Below, piece by piece: positions 44,420 to 54,055 of a stretch of 64,000 nucleotides of DNA. The notes beneath the pieces were generated by a model. It saw only the letters and a program-made list of their open reading frames with translations. It searched no databases and had not been told where the DNA came from. Source of the stretch: Niabella sp. (lineage in GTDB: Bacteria > Bacteroidota > Bacteroidia > Chitinophagales > Chitinophagaceae). The stretch spans positions 20,959 to 84,958 of the forward strand of contig NZ_JASLGT010000032.1 of the NCBI RefSeq assembly GCF_030150205.1, in the 5' to 3' direction. Position 1 is the stretch's first letter. Each line of letters opens with the position of its first letter. Position numbers and translations under genes: made by a program.

Positions 44420-47400
44420 ATGGAAAAAAGCGCTTGTCTTTTTTCTGCGGGTACATTTTTGTATCTGCGGAGAGCCATTCTGATTATGAAATTGTCTACC
44501 TTTTTTCTTTTTATTGCCCTGCAGGTGTCGGCGGCAAACCATGCTCAGGAGGTCATCAACCTGAAGGCAGATAATATAAGCATACAGCAGATCTTTGCTC
44601 AAATTGAAAAACAAACCCGCTACCGGTTTTATTACAGCAGCGATGATTTGCCGGTTGGCCAGAAATTTACGATCAATATTGTAAACGCAGGGATCAACCA
44701 GACCCTGTCTAAACTGCTGAACGGAACCTCCATTAAATGGGAGGTGATTCCCAAAAACAGGATTGTGTTAACCTCATCGGAGGAGCCTGTTTTCGTTAGT
44801 GCGCAGTACCGGCAGCTAACGGGTGTGGTCCGGAATGAAGCGGGTGAAGCCATTCCCATGGCATCGGTAAATGTGAAAGGAACCAATCGGGGCGTTGTTA
44901 CCGATAAAGACGGAAACTTCAGGATTGAAGCGGCGGAAGGGGATGTACTGGAAATATCAGCCATCGGCTATGCCACCATTGAAATATCGATCGGCAGCTC
45001 CGGCAATATTGCAGTAACCCTCAAAACGCAGGCAAAGCAGATAGAAGAAGTGGTGGTAGTGGGTTATGGTACACAAAAAAGAGTGAACCTGTCCGGCGCG
45101 GTAAATACGGTCAATACTGCTCAGATCACCAGCCGCCCCGTAACCTCGCTTACCAATTCATTGCAGGGCATTGTACCGGGAATGGTCATTTTAGCCCGAC
45201 CCGGGGATGTAGGCAGTGATATCGGCTCCATCAATGTAAGAGGCAGGGGCAACCTGGGCACTTCTTCGCCGCTGTTTGTAGTAGATGGGGTGCCGGTATC
45301 GGCCGGTGATTTTGCGCGGATCAACCCGGCGGATGTGGAATCGATTTCTGTGTTGAAAGATGCCTCCGCCTCCTCTATTTACGGATCGCGGGCAGCTTAT
45401 GGCGTCATACTGGTAAAAACAAAAAGCGGTAAAAAGGGCGGTAAAGCCGTGGTGAATTATAATGGGTACTATGGCTCGCAAAAACCCACCGTGCTGCCGC
45501 ACTGGCTGGGTTCCTATGATTATGCCATCTTAAGCAATGAAGCTGCGCAAAATGCCGGCGGCGCTGCACCATTTTCTGATGCGCAGCTGCAAAAAATAAA
45601 AGACGGTTCCGCTTTGGATAGCTTTCCCAACAACGACTGGTATAAACTGGCGCTGCGGTCATCGGCACCCATCACCGAGCACCAGGTAAATGTTTCCGGA
45701 GGTGGTACTACCCGGTATTATTTTAGCGGCGCCTTTTTCAAGCAGGGCTCTTTAATTCCGAATAAAGATCTTAAACGCTACTCCTTCCGGTCAAATGTAG
45801 AGTCACAGGTTTCTGAAAAATTAAAGATCGGTACCAATATATCTTATGTGCGCGATGATATCGACAGCAAAAGCGGGCCGCTCAGTTTTGTAAGTTTAAA
45901 CCGGGTCATTCCCCTGCTGGTAAACAAACAGTCGAACGGAGAATGGGGCAGCATGAACGGAGGAAAAATTGATGCAACGCTTGCCGCTGACAACCCGGTT
46001 CGCAAGCTGCAGGAAGGAGGACGCAACAGTTCGGCCGGTAACCGGTTTATTGGAAATCTTACCGGAACCTTTACGCCGGTTGAAGGTTTGGACCTGAACG
46101 GGTTGTTCTCGTATAATAATTTTAATTCTATCGCTGATGCCTATCTGAACCGTATGAACCCGATCCCCAACTTTATTACAGGGGCACCGTTAAATTCAAC
46201 GGCCGTTACGGTAAACCAGTTAACGGAAGATTGGGTCAATAATACCAGCTTGCTAAGTCAGTTTACGGCAAATTATGAAAAGCGGATCGCCCGTCATTTT
46301 CTGAAACTGCTGGTGGGTACTTCATACGAGAATAATAAAAGCCGGGCCCTGCGCGTGATCCGGAAGAATTTTGTAAACGACGAGCTCAATTCGATCGATG
46401 CCGGCTCTACCGATCCGCTCAATACCACGGTAACGGGTACCATACCCGGTGTTAGCACCAGCGGCATACAGCAAAATGCAATGTTTTCAGCATTCGGAAG
46501 ACTGAACTATTCGTATAACGAAACCTATTTCCTGGAGGCGAACTTCAGGGGTGATGAGTCTTCGCGGTTTGCACCGGGGCACCGGTGGGGATACTATCCA
46601 TCCTTCTCCGGAGCCTGGCGCATTTCAAAGGAAGCATTTATGCAAAATATTGCCTGGCTGTCTGAACTGAAGCTCAGGGGCTCCTGGGGAAAACTGGGCA
46701 ATATTAATAATGTGGGCAACTACGACTTTTTCGATGGCCTGAGTTCCGGAACAGTGGCCATCCTGGATGAAAAACAGCAGGATGGTGTGTCTCCGGGAAA
46801 ACTGGCAAACCCCAACCTCTCCTGGGAAAAGGTTACCATGACGGACCTGGGGCTGGATGTAAGCCTGTTTAAAAATAAGGTCTCTTTACAGGCCGACTGG
46901 TTTAATAAAATCACCAACGATATTTTATTAACCGATCAGTCGGTACCGGCCGAAGCGGGCTTGTCCAGTTCCTTATATCCTTCCCGGAACATGGGAAAAG
47001 TGCAAAACAGAGGTGTTGAAGTTTCCCTGAATTATGCCAACCATATCGGCGGCTTCAGCTATTCCATCGGCGGAAACTTCAGCAAGATCAAAAACAAGAT
47101 CCTGTCGCTTGGAAATGCCGACAATACCGATATGATCAGCGGGTATTATATTAACCGCGTGGGTGCAGCTGTGGGATCCTTTTATATGTACAAAGCGGAT
47201 GGCTTGTTTGTAAGTGATGATGAGGTAGCCGGTCATGCAAAACAATTTTCAAACACAAAGGCCGGCGATATTAAATATGTAGACCAGGATGGAAATAAGC
47301 AGATCGATGCAAACGACCGGGTGATCACCGGTAACGATGTGCCGTATCTTACCTATGGGGCGAACGCCACACTGGGATATAAAAATTTTGATTTTTCGAT

Positions 47401-47827
47401 TATCGGCCAGGGTGTATCCGGCGTACAGGTATACCTCGAAAATGAAGCCTCACAGGCCTTTTTTAATGGAGCGGGCGTAAAGGCATATGTATTGGGCCGG
47501 TGGACCAGCGATAATCCCAATCCCAATGCTGTTTATCCCCGGGTACTGCGCTCATCGGCAAATGCGCAAAACCTGCAGCTATCGAGCTTTTGGTTGTTCA
47601 ATGCCGATTATTTCAGGATCAAATCGCTGTCCTTTGGCTATTCATTGCCGGCTGCGGTTCTTGAAAGAGCAAAGATCAAAGGGTTGCGGGTCTATTACTC
47701 CAGCAACAATCCATTTACATTCAGAGGCGATAAACGTATGAAAGACTTTGATGTGGAAGCGCCTTCCGCAAGGGCGGCCTACCCGCAGCTCAAATCTTAT
47801 TCCATCGGCGTTAACCTCACTTTTTAA
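44420..47827 (+). CDS. SusC/RagA-family TonB-linked transporter with STN signalling domain
   Basis: Outer-membrane importer and sensor of the FecI/FecR system. 1135 residues. The start at 44420 (MEKSACLFSAG) is followed by a second in-frame ATG at 44486 (MKLSTFFLF), either giving a signal peptide ending AANHAQ. Domains: STN (about 50-118, ISIQQIFAQIEKQTRYRFYYSSDD), carboxypeptidase-regulatory-like (about 132-205, LTGVVRNEAGEAIPMASVNV), TonB-box area IEEVVVVGYGTQK, plug (INVRGRGNLG, LFVVDGVPV, ISVLKDASASSIYGSRAAYGVI) and barrel ending YSIGVNLTF. Its SusD partner lies 19 bases downstream. Confidence 0.95.
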   Translation: MEKSACLFSAGTFLYLRRAILIMKLSTFFLFIALQVSAANHAQEVINLKADNISIQQIFAQIEKQTRYRFYYSSDDLPVGQKFTINIVNAGINQTLSKLLNGTSIKWEVIPKNRIVLTSSEEPVFVSAQYRQLTGVVRNEAGEAIPMASVNVKGTNRGVVTDKDGNFRIEAAEGDVLEISAIGYATIEISIGSSGNIAVTLKTQAKQIEEVVVVGYGTQKRVNLSGAVNTVNTAQITSRPVTSLTNSLQGIVPGMVILARPGDVGSDIGSINVRGRGNLGTSSPLFVVDGVPVSAGDFARINPADVESISVLKDASASSIYGSRAAYGVILVKTKSGKKGGKAVVNYNGYYGSQKPTVLPHWLGSYDYAILSNEAAQNAGGAAPFSDAQLQKIKDGSALDSFPNNDWYKLALRSSAPITEHQVNVSGGGTTRYYFSGAFFKQGSLIPNKDLKRYSFRSNVESQVSEKLKIGTNISYVRDDIDSKSGPLSFVSLNRVIPLLVNKQSNGEWGSMNGGKIDATLAADNPVRKLQEGGRNSSAGNRFIGNLTGTFTPVEGLDLNGLFSYNNFNSIADAYLNRMNPIPNFITGAPLNSTAVTVNQLTEDWVNNTSLLSQFTANYEKRIARHFLKLLVGTSYENNKSRALRVIRKNFVNDELNSIDAGSTDPLNTTVTGTIPGVSTSGIQQNAMFSAFGRLNYSYNETYFLEANFRGDESSRFAPGHRWGYYPSFSGAWRISKEAFMQNIAWLSELKLRGSWGKLGNINNVGNYDFFDGLSSGTVAILDEKQQDGVSPGKLANPNLSWEKVTMTDLGLDVSLFKNKVSLQADWFNKITNDILLTDQSVPAEAGLSSSLYPSRNMGKVQNRGVEVSLNYANHIGGFSYSIGGNFSKIKNKILSLGNADNTDMISGYYINRVGAAVGSFYMYKADGLFVSDDEVAGHAKQFSNTKAGDIKYVDQDGNKQIDANDRVITGNDVPYLTYGANATLGYKNFDFSIIGQGVSGVQVYLENEASQAFFNGAGVKAYVLGRWTSDNPNPNAVYPRVLRSSANAQNLQLSSFWLFNADYFRIKSLSFGYSLPAAVLERAKIKGLRVYYSSNNPFTFRGDKRMKDFDVEAPSARAAYPQLKSYSIGVNLTF

Positions 47828-47846
47828 CCTACCTAAAAGTTACAAC

Positions 47847-49529
47847 ATGAAACGTGTTACGCTATATATCATTTGTATCGGGAGCTTATTGTCTGTGATC
47901 AGCTGTTCAAAATCAAAATTAGACTATGTTCCCCAGGACCAGGTATCGTCCGGGTCGTTCTGGAAATCTTCAAGAGATGCGTTGCTTGCCCTCAACGCCT
48001 GCTATGGGTATTTACAATATGGGTATAATTATGCCTATAATGACGGAGCTTCTGATAATGCCTTTGCCCAATATTACTGGGAAAGTACGGCCACATTTGT
48101 AAGTGCCGGCAATGTGGATCCTTCATTGGATGCAGGATATAACAGCCGGTATCAATCCATCCGTACGCTCAACTATTTCCTGGCCAATATCGGGAAGGCG
48201 CCCATGGATGAGGGTACCCGGAAGCGGTATATTGCTGAAGCAAGAGCGATCAGGGCCTTTGCTTTTTATGAACTGGCGGCCACATTTGGTCCGGTGCCGC
48301 TGTTAAAAGATGCCTATACAGATCCGGCCGAAACCAAGGTGGCTCCTGCAACACAGGCAGACGTTATCAGTTTTGTAATAACAGAACTGCAGGCTGCCGC
48401 TCCCGATCTTCCTGCCAGCTATCCCGGCGGAGCCGGTAATGAAAAGGGACGTATTACCAGCGGGGCCGCCTGGGCCATGCTGACGCGGGTACAGCTTCAT
48501 TTTGGAAAATGGGCCGATGCGGTTACCAGCGCACAAAAAGTAATGGGCATGGGTTACGAACTTTTCCGCGTTCCTTCGGTATCGGCTGCGGATATGACGG
48601 AGGATTATGCGCCTTTTGTAGATTTTGCAAACAATGACGATAAAACCCGGTTTTATAAAGGCCTGGCAAGCTATGAGCAGCAGTTCTGGGCGGCCAATGA
48701 ATTAACCAGCAAGGAAGTGATTCTAAGCTCGCAGAGCATTACCAATTCCTCCTATGCCTGGGGCAATGGTTTAAATACCTTATTTCCTCCGGCCGAACTG
48801 GGGGGGTGGAGCTCCATTACGCCCACACAGGGCCTGGTAGATGCATATTGGGGACGTGACGGGAAGCCATTTACGGCGCCTTCCCCGGAAACCAGGGCTG
48901 CGAATTTCCGCGATGGTAATTCCAACGCAGCTTATTTCTCCGAGTTTAAAAACAGGGACACCCGTTTATATGCCAGTGTGCTTTTCCCAACCACCACCTG
49001 GAACCGGTATGCGCAGGGATATGTATTTACGTGGAAGTCCGGCGTTAATAACAATAACAGCAAGATCGGGTATAATTTTAAAAAATTAGTAGACCCGGCC
49101 TTTGTATCTACCGACTGGGATGGTGCCCAGGATTTTCCGATCATTCGCTATGCCGAAGTATTGCTGTCTTTTGCAGAGGCTAAAAATGAAGTCAGCGGTC
49201 CGGACGCCACTATTTATGCGGCTTTAAATGATATAAGAGACCGGTCCGGCATGCCCCCGGTTGACGAGGCTTCCTTTAATACCAAAGATAAATTGCGGGA
49301 GCTGATCCGGAATGAACGGCGGCTGGAACTGGCAGGCGAGGGGCAGCGGTATTTTGACATCCGCAGATGGGGCATCGCAAAAAATGTAATGGGCAGCCTG
49401 AAAGATCTGAATAATTCGGTTGCACAGACAAGAATCTGGAACGACAAATTTATCCTGATGCCTTATCCCCAGTCGGCAGTTGATAAAAATCCGAATCTGG
49501 TCAGCGCACAAACGGCGAAGGGATATTAA
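47847..49529 (+). CDS. SusD/RagB-family outer-membrane nutrient-binding lipoprotein
   Basis: Lid protein of the preceding SusC. The frame is open upstream, but the ATG at 47847 (MKRVTLYIICIG) gives a lipoprotein signal (LSVISC, Cys about residue 20) followed by SKSKLDYVPQD. 560 residues. SusD signatures: SSGSFWKSSRDALLALNACY (about 33-52), KRYIAEARAIRAFAFYELAATFGPVPL, and the C-terminal RNERRLELAGEGQRYFDIRRW. Substrate is not known; the following M28 peptidase on the other strand hints at peptides or glycoproteins but lies outside the operon. Confidence 0.94.
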   Translation: MKRVTLYIICIGSLLSVISCSKSKLDYVPQDQVSSGSFWKSSRDALLALNACYGYLQYGYNYAYNDGASDNAFAQYYWESTATFVSAGNVDPSLDAGYNSRYQSIRTLNYFLANIGKAPMDEGTRKRYIAEARAIRAFAFYELAATFGPVPLLKDAYTDPAETKVAPATQADVISFVITELQAAAPDLPASYPGGAGNEKGRITSGAAWAMLTRVQLHFGKWADAVTSAQKVMGMGYELFRVPSVSAADMTEDYAPFVDFANNDDKTRFYKGLASYEQQFWAANELTSKEVILSSQSITNSSYAWGNGLNTLFPPAELGGWSSITPTQGLVDAYWGRDGKPFTAPSPETRAANFRDGNSNAAYFSEFKNRDTRLYASVLFPTTTWNRYAQGYVFTWKSGVNNNNSKIGYNFKKLVDPAFVSTDWDGAQDFPIIRYAEVLLSFAEAKNEVSGPDATIYAALNDIRDRSGMPPVDEASFNTKDKLRELIRNERRLELAGEGQRYFDIRRWGIAKNVMGSLKDLNNSVAQTRIWNDKFILMPYPQSAVDKNPNLVSAQTAKGY

Positions 49530-49703
49530 GGAAGTCCTGGTTATACATAAGCAAACCTTGTTCGTTATCAGGAACGCAATGTAGGGATGCTGAAAGAATG
49601 CTGTGCATACGGACAGTCTGGTAACCGGAAGATCCCGCCGGGAAAGATCATTGTCACCCCAACCGCAGCGGAGCAGTTTTTACGGACAAAGGAACCTTAT
49701 TAG

Positions 49704-49740
49704 AAAAAGGATGATCTATTAATAGATTATCCTTTTTTTT
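49704..49740. terminator. Bidirectional terminator between SusD and M28 peptidase genes
   Basis: GGATGATCTA (49709-49718) and TAGATTATCC (49723-49732) form a nearly perfect stem, preceded by AAAAA and followed by eight T, so it should work for both convergent transcripts. The rest of the gap 49530-49802 shows no gene. Confidence 0.8.
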
Positions 49741-49802
49741 GCTGCAACCTCATTTATATAAGTAACTTTCCTGACTTTTTATAAGGCCTTTGGAACCGGT
49801 TA

Positions 49803-51161
49803 TCATTTGGAGGATGAAAGACCCGGCAATGCGGGAAGACTTTCATTCCCCTCTGCACTCACGGATTGTATGGCAAAAAAATAATTGTCCTTTGAATAAG
49901 GAACCGTGATGGTGGTTGCCGGGGTAAAGATCTTTTTCTCCCATTGCGGACTGCTGGTCTCCCGCATCAGCAGGTAATAACCCTTGCACGCGCCTGTAGC
50001 GGGAGCCGTCCATTGGATAGTGGTGGAATTTTCCAGCCCTTTGGTGATGTAGGCAACGCGTTGTGGTACCGCCGGCGCTTTTGCCAGGTTGGCCAGGGTA
50101 ACCAGGTTCAGCGCAGTATTTTTCCGCAGGTATTCAAAGTCCATAAACCGGGGAAGATCGCCATACTGCACGCCGTTCTCTGTGCGAACATCCTGGTGCT
50201 GATGTTCAAAGTTCTCATTCATTTCAGTGACCCGTACGGCGGTATATCCTTTTTCAACAAAAGGGCTGTGATCCCCGTTGCGTAGGAAGCGGTCATTGCG
50301 GTAAACCAGCTTTACGGTCATATTGTCTACATAACGTTCGCCGATCTCTTTAAAATAGCGTGCCAGCTGCCGGGGGGCGCCGTCATTTTCCAACCCCAGG
50401 GAGCGGATCTTTACAAAGGCCTCCCGGTCGGCCTTTAAGGGAAGGCCCTCACTAAAAACGCGGACCTGGGTATTATTGATGATCCGGGTTTCATTGCTGT
50501 TATTACTCCCTATAATATCATTGTTCAGTAAGGCTTCCAGGTGCCAGTTTTTTGCTGTTACCTGGTCTGCCAGAAAGCGGGCGCCCAACAGGCCCTGCTC
50601 TTCGCCGGAGGTAGCCACAAAAACAACCGTTACCGGAAATGCCTGCCGGCTCATTACCCGGGCACATTCAAGTACGGCCGCCACACCGCTGCCATCGTCG
50701 TTAGCACCCGGTGCTGTGCCGGTACGGTCCATTACATCCGTTCGCCGGCTGTCGAGGTGCCCGGTGATCATCAGTACCCGCCGGTCCAGCGGATCGGTTC
50801 CCTTTAAAATGGCCACCACATTACCCAGCACAAAGGGCTTGTCTACTCTTTTGCTGTCCGGCGTATACGTTACCGTATCGATAAAGGAAGAAAGGTTACC
50901 GCCGGATCCGGAAGCAAATTGCCGGAATTTTTGGAGCACCCATCGCTGTGCAGCACCTATGCCCTCACGGGGCTGCTGTTGTGTGCTTAAGGTATGCCTC
51001 GTGTTAAAGGCAACCAATGCATCGATATAGGAGCGTAAGGAATCGGCCGAAACAGCCGCCGCCATTTTTTCGATCATGGGATCTTTATGGGTAATGATCT
51101 GCGCCGGCGATGCTAATGGTACCAGCATCATCATCAGTAATCCGGTAAAATACTGCTTCAT
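49803..51161 (-). CDS. Secreted M28-family zinc metallopeptidase with C-terminal Fn3-like domain
   Basis: Probable aminopeptidase acting outside the inner membrane. 452 residues with signal peptide MKQYFTGLLMMMLVPLASPAQ. Di-zinc M28 site: GHLDSR (His/Asp), GANDDGSG (bridging Asp), SGEEQG (catalytic Glu and Glu ligand), NNDIIG (Asp ligand) and GDHSPFVEKG (His ligand), all present. Residues about 365-450 (VPQRVAYITKGLENSTTIQWTAP) form an Fn3-like module. Convergent with SusD and divergent from the CBM9-like gene. An intact active site suggests a working enzyme. Confidence 0.9.
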   Translation of the reverse strand: MKQYFTGLLMMMLVPLASPAQIITHKDPMIEKMAAAVSADSLRSYIDALVAFNTRHTLSTQQQPREGIGAAQRWVLQKFRQFASGSGGNLSSFIDTVTYTPDSKRVDKPFVLGNVVAILKGTDPLDRRVLMITGHLDSRRTDVMDRTGTAPGANDDGSGVAAVLECARVMSRQAFPVTVVFVATSGEEQGLLGARFLADQVTAKNWHLEALLNNDIIGSNNSNETRIINNTQVRVFSEGLPLKADREAFVKIRSLGLENDGAPRQLARYFKEIGERYVDNMTVKLVYRNDRFLRNGDHSPFVEKGYTAVRVTEMNENFEHQHQDVRTENGVQYGDLPRFMDFEYLRKNTALNLVTLANLAKAPAVPQRVAYITKGLENSTTIQWTAPATGACKGYYLLMRETSSPQWEKKIFTPATTITVPYSKDNYFFAIQSVSAEGNESLPALPGLSSSK

Positions 51162-51478
51162 ATTTGCAATTATGACCCAAAAATAATAAACTGGTATGGG
51201 AACACAACAGGGGTGAATAAAGTTTTTACGGTTATGCTGCGTTGCTTGTCTGCATAATAAAACCGATGATGTGTTTACAATAATCTTATGGGCTTTCGCT
51301 CAGCAGGGCTGTTGATAAAGGTTCCCTGGGGGCTGATACGGCGCCTGCTGTTTCCGTTGCGGGATGAGACACCGGGAAGCATGCATCGCCAGGGCGATTG
51401 TTGCGTTTTTTGTATCTTTCCGGTAAACGATGGGGCCCATATTCCATCAGCCACTGTTATACGGTTAAATGGTTTGCT
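51162..51478. other. Divergent intergenic region, M28 peptidase / CBM9-like gene
   Basis: 317 bases that should hold both promoters. TATCTTTC at 51413-51420 resembles a plus-strand -7 element (one mismatch) but no -33 is visible at the right spacing. I see no repeats or coding region worth naming. Confidence 0.35.
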
Positions 51479-52216
51479 ATGTGGAAATGCTTTTTTATTT
51501 TTTTGATCATACAGCTGGCAGCAATGCCGGGTTTTGCCGGCGCGGGCCGGGCTTTATTTCCCGGTCCCGATACGGCGCTGGTGGTGCATCCCTGCAAGGA
51601 TTTCAGGATCACCGGGAAGGGCAGGAATGCGCAATGGAAAAAAGCACCATGGGTCGATCTGCAAAAGCTGGATACCGCCGGCACCGCTTATAAAAGCCGG
51701 TTTAAGATCCTTTACTCCGTTACCGGGGTGTATGTGCTTTTTGATGGCGCAGATGCACGGGTATCTTCTTCTTTTAAAAAAGATTTTGAAAAGCTTTTCC
51801 TGGGCGATGTATTCGAGGTGTTCTTTCATCCGGAACCTTCTTTGCCTGCGTATTTTGAATACGAGGTAAGTCCCCTGGATAAGGAGCTGGTATTATTGCT
51901 GGGCCGGCAGAACGGCCGTATGGCCGCACAGCCGCCGCCGCTATATGAAGGCCGGAAAAAAGTACAGAAGGCCGTGCATATTACCGGCGGGGAAATGCAG
52001 CCGGGGGCGGCCATTCAATCCTGGACGGCCGAATTGTTTTTCCCTTATGAACTATTGAGCACCTTTCAGAATATGCCACCGGCAAAGGGCACGCAATGGC
52101 GGGCCAATTTTTGCCGGCTCGATTATGATAGCGGCGCCATGGTGAAATGGGCCTGGGCGCCCGTTCAGGAATCTTTCCATGAATTACACCGGTATTATAC
52201 CCTGGTCTTTAATTGA
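51479..52216 (+). CDS. Secreted carbohydrate-binding family 9-like (CBM9-like) protein
   Basis: A 245-residue exported protein; ATG at 51479 (MWKCFFIFLIIQLAAMPGFAGAG) gives the signal peptide, whereas upstream in-frame starts do not. The mature part follows the CBM9-like layout: NAQWKKAPWVDLQKLD, FKILYSVTGVYVLFDGAD, GDVFEVFFHPEPSLPAYFEYEVSP, and WRANFCRLDYD with final WAWAPVQESFHELHRYYTLVFN. Stand-alone CBM9-like proteins are common in Bacteroidota, with unknown ligands. It is not in an operon; the next genes are on the opposite strand. Confidence 0.8.
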   Translation: MWKCFFIFLIIQLAAMPGFAGAGRALFPGPDTALVVHPCKDFRITGKGRNAQWKKAPWVDLQKLDTAGTAYKSRFKILYSVTGVYVLFDGADARVSSSFKKDFEKLFLGDVFEVFFHPEPSLPAYFEYEVSPLDKELVLLLGRQNGRMAAQPPPLYEGRKKVQKAVHITGGEMQPGAAIQSWTAELFFPYELLSTFQNMPPAKGTQWRANFCRLDYDSGAMVKWAWAPVQESFHELHRYYTLVFN

Positions 52217-52349
52217 TGGTATTTTTCCGGTTGGTGCGCTCGCTGGGGGGCTTTGCGCGCTTGTTATCAATGCAGTTCCCGGCGTCTCTTTCAGGAAACA
52301 CCGGGAACCGGGGAATCAATACCTGTCTGGTCTTTAAGTCTATGCATGG

Positions 52350-52793
52350 TTATGGATCATTTGAGCCGGGTGGGGCAGCAGGAAGAGGTTCCTCTCCAAA
52401 TAACCGCTTTAGCCGCAGGGTAATGATGCGCCGCACCGGGCGTACAAAAACCTTTACAAAGATGCTGCCCGGGGCCATCGCCTCCATATTCTCAAAAACG
52501 GATACCACTTCGGTGTAGATCATGATATATAACATGATGTCTCCAAAGAACCCGGTAAAGTGGTGATCAAACACCTGGTTGGAACAATATACGATGTTCA
52601 GGATCACCATCGCTACGATGATGCAACCACCATATTGCAGGAACTTGGTAATGGTTTTACGGAAGCCCTGTGAGCTGCGGCGGATGCCGGTAAGCGTGGC
52701 CTTGGCCACTCCAAAAATAAAATCAAGCAGTACCACCACCAGCAGGCCGGTAAGCAGCGCGATATTGGGCCAGTATCGGATCATTGTGTGCAT
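52350..52793 (-). CDS. Phage-holin-family membrane protein
   Basis: A 147-residue membrane protein resembling the phage holin 4 family. Three or four hydrophobic segments are visible: IALLTGLLVVVLLDFIFGV (about 12-30), CIIVAMVILNIVYC (about 56-69) and GDIMLYIMIYTEVVSVF (about 84-100), with the family-like DFIFGVAKA and SSQGFRKTITKFLQYGG. The C-terminus is basic then Pro-rich. It is the last gene of a four-gene minus-strand cassette, 18 bases after the HTH-like gene. No endolysin gene is next to it, so it may be a domesticated holin. Confidence 0.72.
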   Translation of the reverse strand: MHTMIRYWPNIALLTGLLVVVLLDFIFGVAKATLTGIRRSSQGFRKTITKFLQYGGCIIVAMVILNIVYCSNQVFDHHFTGFFGDIMLYIMIYTEVVSVFENMEAMAPGSIFVKVFVRPVRRIITLRLKRLFGEEPLPAAPPGSNDP

Positions 52794-52811
52794 GGCAAAG
52801 ATTTTAATGGC

Positions 52812-53330
52812 TTATAATTTTTGAAGCTGTTCCTGTATCAGCCGCTCTATGCCGTCCAGGATCGCCAGTTCCGTTTCAATGGCCTTTTGCCGGTAGCAGC
52901 CGGCGCTGCTGATCTTTTCCGAAAGGTTCCATTGGATCAGCTCCAGTTCCTTTTTGTTAATGAGCCCTTCGGGGCCTGCTGTTGCCAGGTGCAGGATCAG
53001 CGCCATCTTCTGGGGCAGGTTGCCGGTACGCCGTTCTATATGGAATACCTGGAACCGCAGCCGGAGCCGTTTGCCATCGATATGCTCCTGCAGTTTCCGG
53101 AGCTGGTCTGCTATTTCGGTTTTTTGCGCCTCCGGATCGGGGTGCGCTGTTACTGCCCGGTCCTGTTCCAGCGCTGCCCATAGCTGCTGCAGCTGTACCG
53201 TTTTTTCGATGGCGGCCATTGGTATATTGGGGGCGCCCCCGTAAATGCGGCGAACCTGTGATGCGGAAATACCCAGTAGCCGGGCTTGCTCGCTGATGGT
53301 TAACGGCATGATCGTATTTGTTGCTTGCAT
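52812..53330 (-). CDS. Hypothetical protein with N-terminal HTH-like motif and coiled coil
   Basis: A 172-residue protein I cannot assign. Residues about 8-30 (MPLTISEQARLLGISASQVRRIYGG) look like a helix-turn-helix similar to MerR/excisionase starts. The rest is strongly helical, rich in Glu, Gln, Lys and Arg (KTEIADQLRKLQEHIDGKRLRL, KKELELIQWNLSEKI, ETELAILDGIERLIQEQ). There is no signal peptide. An in-frame ATG seven codons later (53309) could also start it. It is nearly coupled to the holin gene, suggesting a regulator or structural helper for it. Confidence 0.6.
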   Translation of the reverse strand: MQATNTIMPLTISEQARLLGISASQVRRIYGGAPNIPMAAIEKTVQLQQLWAALEQDRAVTAHPDPEAQKTEIADQLRKLQEHIDGKRLRLRFQVFHIERRTGNLPQKMALILHLATAGPEGLINKKELELIQWNLSEKISSAGCYRQKAIETELAILDGIERLIQEQLQKL

Positions 53331-53416
53331 GATGTTGTTTTTTTGTAATGAATAATAGATTGTTTTTTTTCAAAAACCCCGCCGCCTTACGGGGCAGCGG
53401 GGTAAGCATAATACCC

Positions 53417-53827
53417 TTAGAGCGCTGCCTTGCGGGCTTCCACGGCTGCTATAAATTCAGCCAGGCTTTCTGCCCCGCGATCCAGTTCGCCCAGATCGAA
53501 GTCCTTACCGGCCAGTTCTGCAATGCCATAATTGCGTTCGCGGCGTTGCAGCTGGTATAAGGCATATTCTGCCCTTACCAGTTTGTCCTGTATTTCATCC
53601 CGCTCTTTTTGATTCAGATCCGTGGCCAATCGCTGTTTATAATCAGCAATGTCCTTTTCCCTGCCGGTCATTTCCTGCAGGATACCCGAAACGGTTTCCT
53701 GGAACTGCTCAGTGGCCTCCTTTGTATTGCGTTGCTTCTTTTGCAGCGCCTTTTGTTTTTTTGCCGCAGCGGCCAGTGCCAGATCGCATTGGGTGATGGT
53801 TTTAAATGCCTGGATAAAATCGGTCAT
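53417..53827 (-). CDS. Hypothetical coiled-coil protein
   Basis: 136 residues, highly charged and helical over most of its length (AAAAKKQKALQKKQRNTKEATEQF, ERDEIQDKLVRAEYALYQLQRRERN), with no membrane segment, signal peptide or recognised domain. The distribution suggests a cytoplasmic coiled-coil rod, comparable to small phage or injection-system helper proteins, but that is only a resemblance. It sits 86 bases upstream of the HTH-like gene in the same orientation; the gap before it (53828-54055) shows nothing clear. Confidence 0.55.
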   Translation of the reverse strand: MTDFIQAFKTITQCDLALAAAAKKQKALQKKQRNTKEATEQFQETVSGILQEMTGREKDIADYKQRLATDLNQKERDEIQDKLVRAEYALYQLQRRERNYGIAELAGKDFDLGELDRGAESLAEFIAAVEARKAAL

Positions 53828-54055
53828 ACCTTAAATTTTGTGAAGCGCTTCCTGCTGCCGCCCTCAAACCAATCCTGTCCGCGGATCTTCAGGAATTATT
53901 CCCGGGTGCCGGCCCGGCAGGTTCCACCGGTTAGAACCGTACCGTACCCGCAGGCTGCAGAAAGCGCTCCGGTTAACAATACAGCAAACCTAGGGCTGCA
54001 CACTCCCCAAAACGAAGCGTTGCCGCAAGCATTCAAAAATATTTAACAGGCTCCT

